DNA of 64,000 nucleotides from Hanleya hanleyi (Eukaryota; Mollusca; Polyplacophora; Lepidopleurida; Hanleyidae): positions 1-64,000 of the forward strand of contig JAVTVY010018673.1 of NCBI GenBank assembly GCA_036873755.1, read 5' to 3'. Positions 48,348 through 61,683 of this stretch are shown here, in pieces. Position 1 is the first letter of the stretch; each line of letters begins with the position of its first letter. The notes beneath the pieces were generated by a model. That model was not told where the DNA came from and ran no database searches. It saw only the letters and a program-made list of their open reading frames with translations. The translations under genes were made by a program, and so were the position numbers.

Positions 48348-51300
48348 GCCCCGACAGAAGACAATACCAGAGATGACTTGTATGGATCACTGATTGGACA
48401 GAAGACAATACCAGAGATTATGTGCATGGATCACTGGTTGGATAGAAGACAATACCAGATATTGTGTTCGTGGGTCACTGGTTGATAATACCACTGGATC
48501 ACTGGTTGAATAGAAGATAATACCAGAGATTATGTGCATGGATCACTGGTTGGATAGAAGATAATACCAGAGATTATGTGCATGGATCACTGGTTGGACA
48601 GAAGATAATACCAGAGATTATGTGCATGGATCACTGGTTGGACAGAAGACAATACCAGAGATTATGTACATGGATCACTGGCTGGATAGAAGATACCAGA
48701 GATTATGTGCATGGATCACTGGTTGGATAGAAGATAATACCAGAGATTATGTGCATGGATCACTGGTTGGATAGAAGATAATACCAGAGATTATGTGCAT
48801 GGATCACTGGTTGGATAGAAGATAATACCAGAGATTATGTGCATGGATCACTGGTTGGATACAAGATAATACCAGAGATTATGTGCATGGATCACTGGTT
48901 GGACAAGATAATACCAGAGAGTATGTGCATGGATCACTGGTTGGATAGAAGATAATACCAGAGAGTATGTGCATGGATCTCTGGTTGGACAGAAGATAAT
49001 ACCAGAGATTATGTGCATGGATCACTGGTTGGACAGAAGACAATACCAGAGATTATGTGCATGGATCACTGGTTGGATAGAAGATAATACCAGAGATTAT
49101 GTGCATCCATGGATCACTGGTGGGATAGAAGATAATACCAGAGCTTATGTAAATGGATCACTGGTTGGATAGAAAATACCAGAGATTATGTGCATGGATC
49201 ACTGGTTGGATAGAAGACAATACCAGAGATTATGTGCATCCATGGGTCACTGATTGGACAGAAGACAATACCAGAGATTATGTGCATCCATGGATCACTG
49301 GTTGGACAGAAGATAATACCAGAGATTATGTGCATGGATCACTGGTTGGACAGAAGATACCAGAGATTATGTGCATGGATCACTGGTTGGATAGAAGATA
49401 ATACCAGAGAGTATGTGCATGGATCACTGGTTGGATAGAAGACAATACCAGAGATTATGTGCATCCATGGATCACTGGTTGTACAGAAGATAATACCAGA
49501 GATTATGTGCATGGATCACTGGTTGGACAGAAGATACCAGAGATTATGTGCATGGATCACTGGTTGGATAGAAGATAATACCAGAGATTATGTGCATGGA
49601 TCACTGGTTGGATAGAAGACAATACCAGAGATTATGTGCATCCATGGATCACTGGTTGTACAGAAGATAATACCAGAGATTATGTGCATGGATCACTGGT
49701 TGGACAGAATATAATGCCAGAGATTATGTGCATGGATCACAGGTTGGATAGAAGATAATACCAGAGATTATGTGCATGGATCACTGGTTGGACAGAAGAC
49801 AATACCAGAGATTATGTGCATGGATCACTGGTTGGATAGAAGATAATACCAGAGATTATGTGCATGGATCACTGGTTGGATAGAAGATAATACCAGAGAT
49901 TATGTGCATCCATGGATCACTGGTTGGACAGAAGACAATACCAGATATTGTGTGCCTGGGTCACTGGTTGGACAGAAGACAATACCAGAGATGATGTGTA
50001 TGGATCACTGGTTGGACAGAAGATAATACCAGAGCTCATGTGCATGGATCACTGGTTGGACAGAAGATAATACCAGAGATTATGTGCATGGATCACTGGT
50101 TGGATAGAAGATAATACCAGAGATTATGTGCATGGATCACTGGTTGGATAGAAGATAATACCAGAGATTATGTGCATGGATCACTGGTTGGACAGAAGAT
50201 AATACCAGAGATTATGTGCATGGACACTGGTTGGATAGAAGATAATACCAGAGATTATGTGCATGGATCACTGGTTGGATAGAAGATAATACCAGAGATT
50301 ATGTGCATGGATCACTGGTTGGACAGAAGATAATACCAGAGATTATGTGCATGGATCACTGGTTGGATAGAAGATAATACCAGAGATTATGTGCATGGAT
50401 CACTGGTTGGATAGAAGATAATACCAGAGATTATGTGCATGGATCACTGGTTGTACAGAAGACAATACCAGAGCTCATGTGCATGGATCACTGGTTGGAC
50501 AGAAGATAATACCAGAGATTATGTGCATGGATCACTGGTTGGATAGAAGATAATACCAGAGATTATGTGCATGGATCACTGGTTGGACAGAAGATAATAC
50601 CAGAGATTATGTGCATGGATCACTGGTTGGACAGAAGACAATACCAGAGATTATGTGCATGGATCACTGGCTGGATAGAAGATACCAGAGATTATGTGCA
50701 TGGATCACTGGTTGGATAGAAGATAATACCAGAGATTATGTGCATGGATCACTGGTTGGACAGAAGACAATACCAGAGCTCATGTGCATGGATCACTGGT
50801 TGTACAGAAGATAATACCAGAGATTATGTGCATGGATCACTGGTTGGATAGAAGATAATACCAGAGCTTATGTAAATGGATCACTGGTTGGATAGAAAAT
50901 ACCAGAGATTATGTGCATCCATGGATCACTGGTTGGACAGAAGATAATATCAGAGATTATGTGCATGGATCACTGGTTGGACAGAAGATACCAGAGATTA
51001 TGTGCATGGATCACTGGTTGGATAGAAGATAATACCAGAGAGTATGTGCATGGATCACTGGTTGGACAGAAGATAATACCAGAGATTATGTGCATGGATC
51101 ACTGGTTGGACAGAAGACAATACCAGAGATTATGTGCATGGATCACTGGTTGGATAGAAGATAATACCAGAGATTATGTGCATGGATCACTGGTTGGATA
51201 GAAGATAATACCAGAGATTATGTGCATCCATGGATCACTGGTTCGACAGAAGACAATACCAGATATTGTGTGCCTGGGTCACTGGTTGATAATACCACTG

Positions 51301-54300
51301 GATCACTGGTTGAATAGAAGATAATACCAGAGATTATGTGCATGGATCACTGGTTGGATAGAAGATAATACCAGAGATTATGTGCATGGATCACTGGTTG
51401 GACAGAAGATAATACCAGAGATTATGTGCATGGATCACTGGTTGGATAGAAGATAATACCAGAGATTATGTACATGGATCACTGGTTGGATAGAAGATAA
51501 TACCAGAGATTATGTGCATGGATCACTGGTTGGACAGAAGACAATACCAGAGCTCATGTGCATGGATCACTGGTTGGACAGAAGATAATACCAGAGATTA
51601 TGTGCATGGATCACTGGTTGGATAGAAGATAATACCAGAGATTATGTGCATGGATCACTGGTTGGATAGAAGATAATACCAGAGATTATGTGCATGGATC
51701 ACTGGTTGGACAGAAGACAATACCAGAGATTATGCATGGATCACTGGTTGACAAGATAATACCAGAGAGTATGTGCATGGATCACTGGTTGGATAGAAGA
51801 TAATACCAGAGAGTATGTGCATGGATCTCTGGTTGGACAGAAGATAATACCAGAGATTATGTGCATGGATCACTGGTTGGACAGAAGATCACCCAGAGAT
51901 TATGTGCATGGATCACTGTGGTTGGATAGAAGATAATACCAGAGATTATGTCATCCATGGATCACTGGTGGGATAGAAGATAATACCAGAGCTTCTATGT
52001 AAAAATGGATCACTGGTTGGGATAGAAATACCAGAGATTATGTGCATGGATCACTGGTTGACAGAAGACAATACCAGAGATTATGTGCATCCATGGTCAC
52101 GATTGACAAGGAAGACAATACCTCAGAGATTATGCATCCATGGATCACCGGTTGGACAGAAGATAATACCAGAGATTATGTGCATGGATCACTGGTTGGA
52201 CAGGAAGATACCAGAGATTATGTGCATGGATCACTGGTTGGATAGAAGATAATACCAGAGCTTATGTAAATGGATCACTGGTTGGATAGAAAATACCAGA
52301 GATTATGTGCATCCATGGATCACTGGTTGGACAGAAGATAATATCAGAGATTATGTGCATGGATCACTGGTTGGACAGAAGATACCAGAGATTATGTGCA
52401 TGGATCACTGGTTGGATAGAAGATAATACCAGAGATTATGTGCATGGATCACTGGTTGGATAGAAGACAATACCAGAGATTATGTGCATCCATGGATCAC
52501 TGGTTGGACAGAAGATAATACCAGAGATTATGTGCATGGATCACTGGTTGGACAGAATATAATGCCAGAGATTATGTGCATGGATCACAGGTTGGATAGA
52601 AGATAATACCAGAGATTATGTGCATGGATCACTGGTTGGACAGAAGACAATACCAGAGATTATGTGCATGGATCACTGGTTGGATAGAAGATAATACCAG
52701 AGATTAGGTGCATGGATCACTGGTTGGATAGAAGATAATACCAGAGATTATGTGCATCCATGGATCACTGGTTGGACAGAAGACAATACCAGATATTGTG
52801 TGCCTGGGTCACTGGTTGGACAGAAGACAATACCAGAGATGATGTGTATGGATCACTGGTTGGACAGAAGATAATACCAGAGCTCATGTGCATGGATCAC
52901 TGGTTGGACAGAAGATAATACCAGAGCTTATGTGCATGGATCACTGGTTGGATAGAAGATAATACTATAGATTATGTGCATGGATCACTGGTTGGATAGA
53001 AGATAATACCAGAGATTATGTGCATGGATCACTGGTTGGATAGAAGATAATACCAGAGATTATGTGCATGGATCACTGATTGGATAGAAGACAATACCAG
53101 ATTATGTGCATGGATCACTGGTTGGATAGAAGATAATACTAGAGATTATGTGCATGGATCACTGGTTGGATAGAAGATAATACCAGAGATTATGTGTATG
53201 GATATTTGGTTGGACAGAAGATAATACCAGAGATTATGTGCATGGATCACTGATTGGACAGAAGACAATACCAGAGAGTATGTGCATCCATGGATCACTG
53301 GTTGGATAGAAGACAATACCAGAGATTATGTGCATGAATCACTGATTGGACAGAAGGTAATACTAGAGATTATGTGCATGGATCACTGGTTGGACATAAG
53401 ACAATACCAGAGATTATGTGCATGGATCACTGGTTGGATAGAAGATAATACTAGAGATTATGTGCATGGATCACTGGTTGGATAGAAGATAATACCAGAG
53501 ATTATGTGCATCCATGGATCAATGGTTGGATAGAAGATAATACCAGAGATTATTTGCATCCATGGATCACTGGTTGGACAGAAGACAATACCAGGGATTA
53601 TGTGCATGGATCACTGGTTGGACAGAAGACAATATCAGAGATTATGTGCATGGATCACTGGTTGGACAGAAAACAATACCAGAGATTATGTGCATGGATC
53701 ACTGATTGGATAGAAGACAATACCAGATATTGTGTGCCTCCATGGATCACTGGTTGGATAGAAGATAATACCAGAGATTATGTGCATCCATGGATCATTG
53801 GTTGGACAGAAGACAATACGAGAGATTATGTGCATGGATCACTGATTGGATAGAATGTGTGCATGGGTCACTGGTTGGACAGAAGACAATACCAGAGATT
53901 GTGCATGGATCACTGGTTGGATAGAAGATAATACCAGAGATTATGTGCATGGATCACTGGTTGGATAGAAGATAATACCAGAGATTATGTGCATGGATCA
54001 CTGGTTGATAGAAGATAATACCAGAGATTATGCATGGATCACTGGTTGACAGAAGATAATACCAGAGATTATGTGCATGGACACTGGTTGGATAGAAGAT
54101 AATACCAGAGATTATGCATGGATCACGGTTGATAGAAGATAATACCAGATTATGTGCATGGATCACTGATTGGACAGAGGATAATACCAGAGATTATGTG
54201 CATGGATCACTGGTTGGATAGAAGATAATACCAGAGATTATGTGCATGGATCACTGGTTGGATAGAAGATAATACCAGAGATTATGTGCATGGATCAATG

Positions 54301-57300
54301 GGGTTGGACAGAAGACAATACCAGAGATTATGTGCATGGATCACTGGTTGGACAGAAGATAATACCAGAGATTATGTGCATGGATCACTGGTTGGATAGA
54401 AGATAATACCAGAGATTATGTGCATGGATCACTGGTTGGACAGAAGATAATACCAGAGATTATGTGCATGGATCACTGGTTGGATAGAAGATAATACCAG
54501 AGATTATGTGCATGGATCACTGGTTGGATAGAAGATAATACCAGAGATTATGTGCATGGATCACTGGTTGGACAGAAGACAATACCAGAGCTCATGTGCA
54601 TGGATCACTGGTTGTACAGAAGATAATACCAGAGATTATGTGCATGGATCACTGGTTGGATAGAAGATAATACCAGAGCTTATGTAAATGGATCACTGGT
54701 TGGATAGAAAATACCAGAGATTATGTGCATCCATGGATCACTGGTTGGACAGAAGATAATATCAGAGATTATGTGCATGGATCACTGGTTGGACAGAAGA
54801 TACCAGAGATTATGTGCATGGATCACTGGTTGGATAGAAGATAATACCAGAGATTATGTGCATGGATCACTGGTTGGATAGAAGACAATACCAGAGATTA
54901 TGTGCATCCATGGATCACTGGTTGGACAGAAGATAATACCAGAGATTATGTGCATGGATCACTGGTTGAACAGAATATAATACCAGAGATTATGTGCATG
55001 GATCACAGGTTGGATAGAAGATAATACCAGAGATTATGTGCATGGATCACTGGTTGGACAGAAGACAATACCAGAGATTATGTGCATGGATCACTGGTTG
55101 GATAGAAGATAATACCAGAGATTATGTGCATGGATCACTGGTTGGATAGAAGATAATACCAGAGATTATGTGCATCCATGGATCACTGGTTCGACAGAAG
55201 ACAATACCAGATATTGTGTGCCTGGGTCACTGATTGATAATACCACTGGATCACTGGTTGAATAGAAGATAATACCAGAGATTATGTGCATGGATCACTG
55301 GTTGGATAGAAGATAATACCAGAGATTATGTGCATGGATCACTGGTTGACAGAAGATAATACCAGAGATTAAGTGCATGGATAGATAATACACAGAGATT
55401 ATGCATATCACCGGTTGATAGAAGATAATACCAGAGATTATGTGCATGGATCACTGGTTGGACAGAAGATAATGTACCAGAGCTTATGTGCATGGATCAC
55501 TGGTTGGATAGATAATACCAGAGATTGTGTGCATGGATCACTGGTTGTCTCCAGAGATTATGTGCATCCATGGATCACTGGTTGGATGGAAGATAATACC
55601 AGAGATTATGTGCATCCATGGATCACTGGTTGGACAGAAGATAATACCAGAGCTTATGTAAATGGATCAATGGTTGGATAGAAAATACCAGATTATGTGC
55701 ATGGATCACTGGTTGGATAGAAGACAATACCAGAGATTATGTGCATGGATCACTGGTTGGATAGAAAATACCAGAGATTATGTGCATCCATGGATCACTG
55801 GTTGGATAGAAGATAATACCAGAGATTATGTGCATCCATGGGTCACTGATTGGACAGAAGACAATACCAGAGATTATGTGCATCCATGGATCACTGGTTG
55901 GACAGAAGATAATACCAGATATTATGTGCATGGATCACTGGTTGGATAGAAGATACCAGAGATTATGTGCATGGATCACTGGTTGGATAGAAGACAATAC
56001 CAGAGATTATGTGCATCCATGGATCACTGGTTGGACAGAAGATAATACCAGAGATTATGTGCATGGATCACTGGTTGGACAGAATATAATACCAGAGATT
56101 ATGTGCATGGATCACAGGTTGGATAGAAGATAATACCAGAGATTATGTGCATGGATCACTGGTTGGACAGAAGACAATACCAGAGATTATGTGCATGGAT
56201 CACTGGTTGGATAGAAGATAATACCAGAGATTATGTGCATGGATCACTGGTTGGATAGAAGATAATACCAGAGATTATGTGCATCCATGGATCACTGGTT
56301 GGACAGAAGACAATACCAGATATTGTGTGCCTGGGTCACTGGTTGGACAGAAGACAATACCAGAGATGATGTGTATGGATCACTGGTTGGACAGAAGATA
56401 ATACCAGAGATTATGTGCATGGATCACTGTGCATGGATCACTGGTTGGATAGAAGATAATACCAGAGATTATGTGCATGGATCACTGGTTGGATAGAAGA
56501 TAATACCAGAGATTATGTGCATGGATCACTGGTTGGATAGAAGATAATACCAGAGATTATGTGCATGGATCACTGATTGGATAGAAGACAATACCAGATT
56601 ATGTGCATGGATCACTGGTTGGATAGAAGATAATACTAGAGATTATGTGCATGGATCACTGGTTGGATAGAAGATAATACCAGAGATTATGTGTATGGAT
56701 ATTTGGTTGGACAGAAGATAATACCAGAGATTATGTGCATGGATCACTGATTGGACAGAAGACAATACCAGAGAGTATGTGCATCCATGGATCACTGGTT
56801 GGATAGAAGACAATACCAGAGATTATGTGCATGAATCACTGATTGGACAGAAGGTAATACTAGAGATTATGTGCATGGATCACTGGTTGGACATAAGACA
56901 ATACCAGAGATTATGTGCATGGATCACTGGTTGGATAGAAGATAATACTAGAGATTATGTGCATGGATCACTGGTTGGATAGAAGATAATACCAGAGATT
57001 ATGTGCATCCATGGATCAATGGTTGGATAGAAGATAATACCAGAGATTATTTGCATCCATGGATCACTGGTTGGACAGAAGACAATACCAGGGATTATGT
57101 GCATGGATCACTGGTTGGACAGAAGACAATATCAGAGATTATGTGCATGGATCACTGGTTGGACAGAAAACAATACCAGAGATTATGTGCATGGATCACT
57201 GATTGGATAGAAGACAATACCAGATATTGTGTGCCTCCATGGATCACTGGTTGGATAGAAGATAATACCAGAGATTATGTGCATCCATGGATCACTGGTT

Positions 57301-58258
57301 GGACAGAAGACAATACGAGAGATTATGTGCATGGATCACTGATTGGATAGAATGTGTGCATGGGTCACTGGTTGGACAGAAGACAATACCAGAGATTGTG
57401 CATGGATCACTGGTTGGATAGAAGATAATACCAGAGATTATGTGCATGGATCACTGGTTGGATAGAAGATAATACCAGAGATTATGTGCATGGATCAATG
57501 GTTGGACAGAAGATAATACCAGAGATTATGTGTATAGAACACTGATTGGACAGAAGATAATACCAGAGATTATGTGCATCCATGGGTCACTGGTTGGACA
57601 GAAGACAATACCAGAGATTATGTGCATGGTTCACTGGTTGGATAGAAGATAATACCAGAGATTATGTGCATGGACCACTGGTTGGACAGAAGATAATACC
57701 AGAGATTATGTGCATGGATCACTGGTTAGGCAGAAGATAATACCAGAGATTATGTGCATCCATGGGTCACTGGTTGGACAGAAGACAATACCAGAGATTA
57801 TGTGCATGGTTCACTGGTTGGATAGAAGATAATACCAGAGATTGTGTGCATGGGTCAATGGTTGGACAGAAGACAATACCAGAGATGTGTATGGAACACT
57901 GATTGGACAGAAGATAATACCAGAGATTATGTGCATGGGTCAATGATTGGACAGAAGACAATACCAGAGATGATGTGTATGGGTCAATGATTGGACAGAA
58001 GACAATACCAGAGATGATGTGTATGGGTCAATGATTGGACAGAAGACAATACCAGAGATGATGTGCATGGGTCAATGATTGGACAGAAGACAATACCAGA
58101 GATGATGTGTATGGAACACTGATTGGACAGAAGACAATACCAGAGATGATGTGTACGGGTCACTGATTGGACAGAAGATAATATCAGAGATGATGTGTAT
58201 GGAATACTGATTGGACAGAAGACAATACCAGAGATGACTTGTATGGATCACTGATTGG

Positions 58259-58274
58259 ACAACTAGACCCCAAG
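58259..58274 (+). repeat. 16-nt insert from the 157-bp repeat inside the 44-bp satellite
   Basis: ACAACTAGACCCCAAG matches the 157-bp repeat units at 60.1-61.5 kb exactly and interrupts a satellite unit. Confidence 0.7.
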
Positions 58275-58335
58275 ACAATACCAGAGATGACTTGTATGGA
58301 TCACTGATTGGACAGAGGATAATACCAGAGATGAT

Positions 58336-59657
58336 GTGCATACTTCGGGATTTATAGAGATAGTGTCATTTAGGGTGAATAAAATGGGTGGTTTGAAAAG
58401 ATGGATATATTTGGTCGGCCAGAAAAGAACGCCTCCTTCCTTCGACATAGTTTTTCAAGTGCCTGTGATGCTGGAGATTAGTCTGTCTGTGCTTTTATTA
58501 TAACGCGCTAACCACGTGATATAGATATACATATACATACACAATTTCGAAAGGACTATTGATCACAGGAGTTTCATAGGCCTATTTTGGAGCGGGCTTC
58601 GGGAGTCAAGCCCATATGGTGTTTTCCTATGCTATATGTATATAATTGACATGCAGGACAGAGCACATAAAATCTGGGAAGAACCTGGTGGAATACATGT
58701 ATTCTGGGGCTGTATTTGTGCAGCAACTACAAGCATCAAATCCTACATTCAGCAGAGATAGTAGAGATACAATTCATACGTCGTTGTAAAGGTCTTGCTC
58801 AGGAGAATGGCAGAACTATTTTTGGACTGTGTCACACTCACCACATCCAAATTGTGTTTTCATTTGTTTAAGTATATACGATAGACAATATAACATTAGT
58901 ACCAAAATTGCAGTGGGGCAAATGCATTGTATGCTGAAGCGTATGTATTAATAATGAGCATCAGATTCTGCGTTTAATAGATAGCCATCATCCAAATTGT
59001 GTTTTACAATATGTGGTTGGCCTTGAATGGAATTACCATAAATTATACGAGAGATCCTGAAGGATCTTGGCGCCCACCATTGTCCGATAATTGAAAGCTA
59101 ATGACGAGAGGATCTTTTTGTCCATTGTTACTAGGAACAAGCGATTGATTTGTAATTTTGTTTACAGAATTTCGAATCTGAGCGAAAAAGATCGAAAAAG
59201 GGACACTGGAAAACACCAAGATATCTTTCTAAGTTTCAGGAGTTTCAAGATTTCTAGAAACTGTACTTATGTCGGTTGTTATAGTACAAGACTACAAGTT
59301 AGTCTGAAAGTGAATGTACATGTACAGAGGATCCTTCGTCTTCGTTTTGTAGTATTTTTTTAATTATTTTTGCACGTGTCATCATTGGGTACTGGAAGCG
59401 AAGACAAATATCTCTTTGACACATTGGCATGAGCTATGAAACGTACTTAAGGTTTTATAATTAGGAACGAATGCTAATTCTTTTCTGTTTACTGGGCTAG
59501 TTTGAGACATATCTTTTAAGATACCATGCTCGAAAATAGTAAGATGGTACAATACTTAATACGGAAGGGATCCGATCCGCGCAGTAAATTTGAAACTTCG
59601 AAAGTATCTGAATCCTGATTATCTACCTTGGATCGAAACATGCTGTAGTCTACAGTT
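58336..59657. other. No recognised gene
   Basis: Unique AT-rich sequence; one 90-codon frame at 59091-59363 has no recognisable domain. Confidence 0.4.
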
Positions 59658-59878
59658 GTGACGTTGTGTCACAAGAGTGACGTCCCTTCATGTAGCCGAC
59701 CCCCGGCAGACGAAACGGTGGGGCAGTTCACTTGGACTAAAGAAAACTCGAAGAATTACTTTTTAATTCCGAATTATTTGAACTCCTTGATATGGAAGGT
59801 GAATACGGATATTCTCTATAGTCAATATATAGAATATGCCCCACCGTTTCATCCGCCGACTCTTGTGATGCAACGTCA
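59658..59878. mobile_element. 221-bp palindromic MITE-like element
   Basis: TGACGTTGTGTCACAAGAGT at the left is mirrored as TGACGTTGCATCACAAGAGT at the right. A second inner pair carries GAAACGGTGGGGCA. No target duplication or family identified. Confidence 0.5.
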
Positions 59879-59919
59879 TAATTCCGAAATACCGTATTAA
59901 TTTGAAGCATAACTTGGAT

Positions 59920-61683
59920 TTTCGAATCGGACCAAAAAAGGCATCTTGAACAACTAGGCCCCATGTGGGACCTGTGTACCAAATTTCAGAAAGATCTATG
60001 CAGTACTTCTTGAGAAATCACGATAACAAATTTTCATGGGGAAATCCAAGATGGGCGCCTGATGGACATATTGGATTTTCGAATCGGATCGAAAAAGGTA
60101 TTTTGCACAACTAGACCCCAAGGGGAACCTATGTACCAAATTTGAGAAAGATCCACGAAGTAGGTCCTGAGAAATCGCGATGACAAGGTTTCATGAGGAA
60201 TCCAAGATGGCTGCCTGGTGGCCATATTGGATTTTCGAATCGGACCAAAAAAGGTATCTTGCACAACTAGACCCCAAGGGGAACCTGTGTACCAAATTTG
60301 AGAAAGATCCATGCAATTCTTCCTGAGAAATGACGATAACAATGTTTCATGGGGAAATCAAATATGGCTGCCTGGTGGCCATACTGGATTTTCGAATCGG
60401 ACCAGAAAAGGTATCTTGCTCAACTAGACCCCAAGGGGAACTTGTGTACCAAATTCGAGAAAGATTCATGAAGTAGGTCCTGAGAAATCGCGATGAGAAG
60501 GTTTCATGGGAAATCCAAGATGGCTGCCTGGTGGCCATATTGGATTTTCGAATCGGACCAGAAAAGTTATCTTGTACAACTAGACCCCAAGGGGAATCTG
60601 TGTACCAAATTTGAGAAAGATCCATGTTGTAGTTCCTGAGAAATCGTGATAACAAGGTTTCATGGGGAAATCCAAGATGGCTGCCTGGTGGCCATATTGG
60701 ATTTTCGAATCGGACCAGAAAAGGTATCTTGCACAACTAGACCCCAAGGGGAACCTGTGTACCAAATTTGAGAAAGATCCATGCAGTAGTTCCTGAGAAA
60801 TGACGATAACAATGTTTCATGGGGAAATCCAAGATGGCTGCCTGGCGGCCATATTGGATTTTCGAATCGGACCAAAAAAGGTATCTTGCACAACTAGACC
60901 CCAAGGGGAACCTGTGTACCAAATTTGAGAAAGATCCATGCAGTAGTTCCTGAGAAATCGCGATAACAAAATTTCATGGGAAATCCAAGCTGGCCGCCTG
61001 ATGGACATATTGGATTTTCGAATCAGACCAGAAAAGGTATCTTGCACAACTAGACCCCAAGGGGAACCTGTGTACCAAATTTGGGAAAGATCTATTCAGT
61101 ATTTCCAGAGAAATTGCAATAACAAGGTTTCATAGGTAAATCCAAGATGGCTGCCTGGTGGCCATATTGGATTTTCGAATCGGACCAAAAAGGTATCTTG
61201 CACAACTAGACCCCAAGGGGAACCTGTGTACCAAATTTGAGAAAGATCCATGCAGTAGTTCCTGAGAAATCGCGATAACAAGGTTTCATGGGGAAATCCA
61301 AGATGGCTGCCTGGTGGCCATATTGGATTTTCGAATCGGACCAGAAAAGGTATCTTGCACAACTAGACCCCAAGGGGAACCTGTGTACCAAATTTGAGAA
61401 AGATCCATGCAGTAGTTCCTGAGAAATCGCAATAACAAGGTTTCATGGGGAAATCCAAGATGGCTGCCTGGTGGCCATATTGGATTTTCGAATCGGACCA
61501 AAAAAGGTATCTTGCACAACTAGACCCCAAGGGGAACCTGTGTACCAAATTTGAGAAAGATCCATGCAGTAGTTCCTGAGAAATCGCGATAACAAGAAAT
61601 TGTTTACGGACGGACGACGGACCACGGACGAAAAGCGATTTGAACAGCCCACCATCTGGTGATGGTGGGCTAATAAAAGCTGG
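59920..61683. mobile_element. 157-bp tandem repeats ending in a Helitron-like hairpin (pearl/HINE-like element)
   Basis: About eleven units with ATTTTCGAATCGGACC, GCACAACTAGACCCCAAGGG, TGTACCAAATTTGAGAAAGA and CCAAGATGGCTGCCTGG. The 3' end has ACGGACGGACGACGG, then the hairpin AGCCCACCATC-TGGT-GATGGTGGGCT (61646-61671), then CTGG at 61680-61683. Tandem ~160-bp cores flanked by unique ends are known from oyster/cockle pearl elements; the 5' end is not located. Confidence 0.6.

Larger units (their letters stand above)
47719..58335. repeat. 10.6-kb satellite, 44-bp unit
   Basis: Unit ATCACTGGTTGGATAGAAGA + TAATACCAGAGATTATGTGC + ATGG, with a common 4-bp insertion (CATCCATGG) and a shorter GATACCAG variant. 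Higher-order duplications exist: about 53280-53855 equals 56780-57350 (offset 3,497 bp), and 47810-48070 resembles 57767-58025. All open frames through it are repeat artefacts. Confidence 0.97.

Noticed and set aside
48969..57350. Many frames encoding WITGWIEDNTRDYVH-like repeats
   Set aside because: Produced by the 44-bp satellite; no start context, and internal identity follows the DNA unit.
60034..61655. Repeated minus-strand frames with MVHRFPLGSSC or DLSQIWYTGSPWGL
   Set aside because: Artefacts of the 157-bp tandem repeat, where every unit yields the same peptide in two frames.
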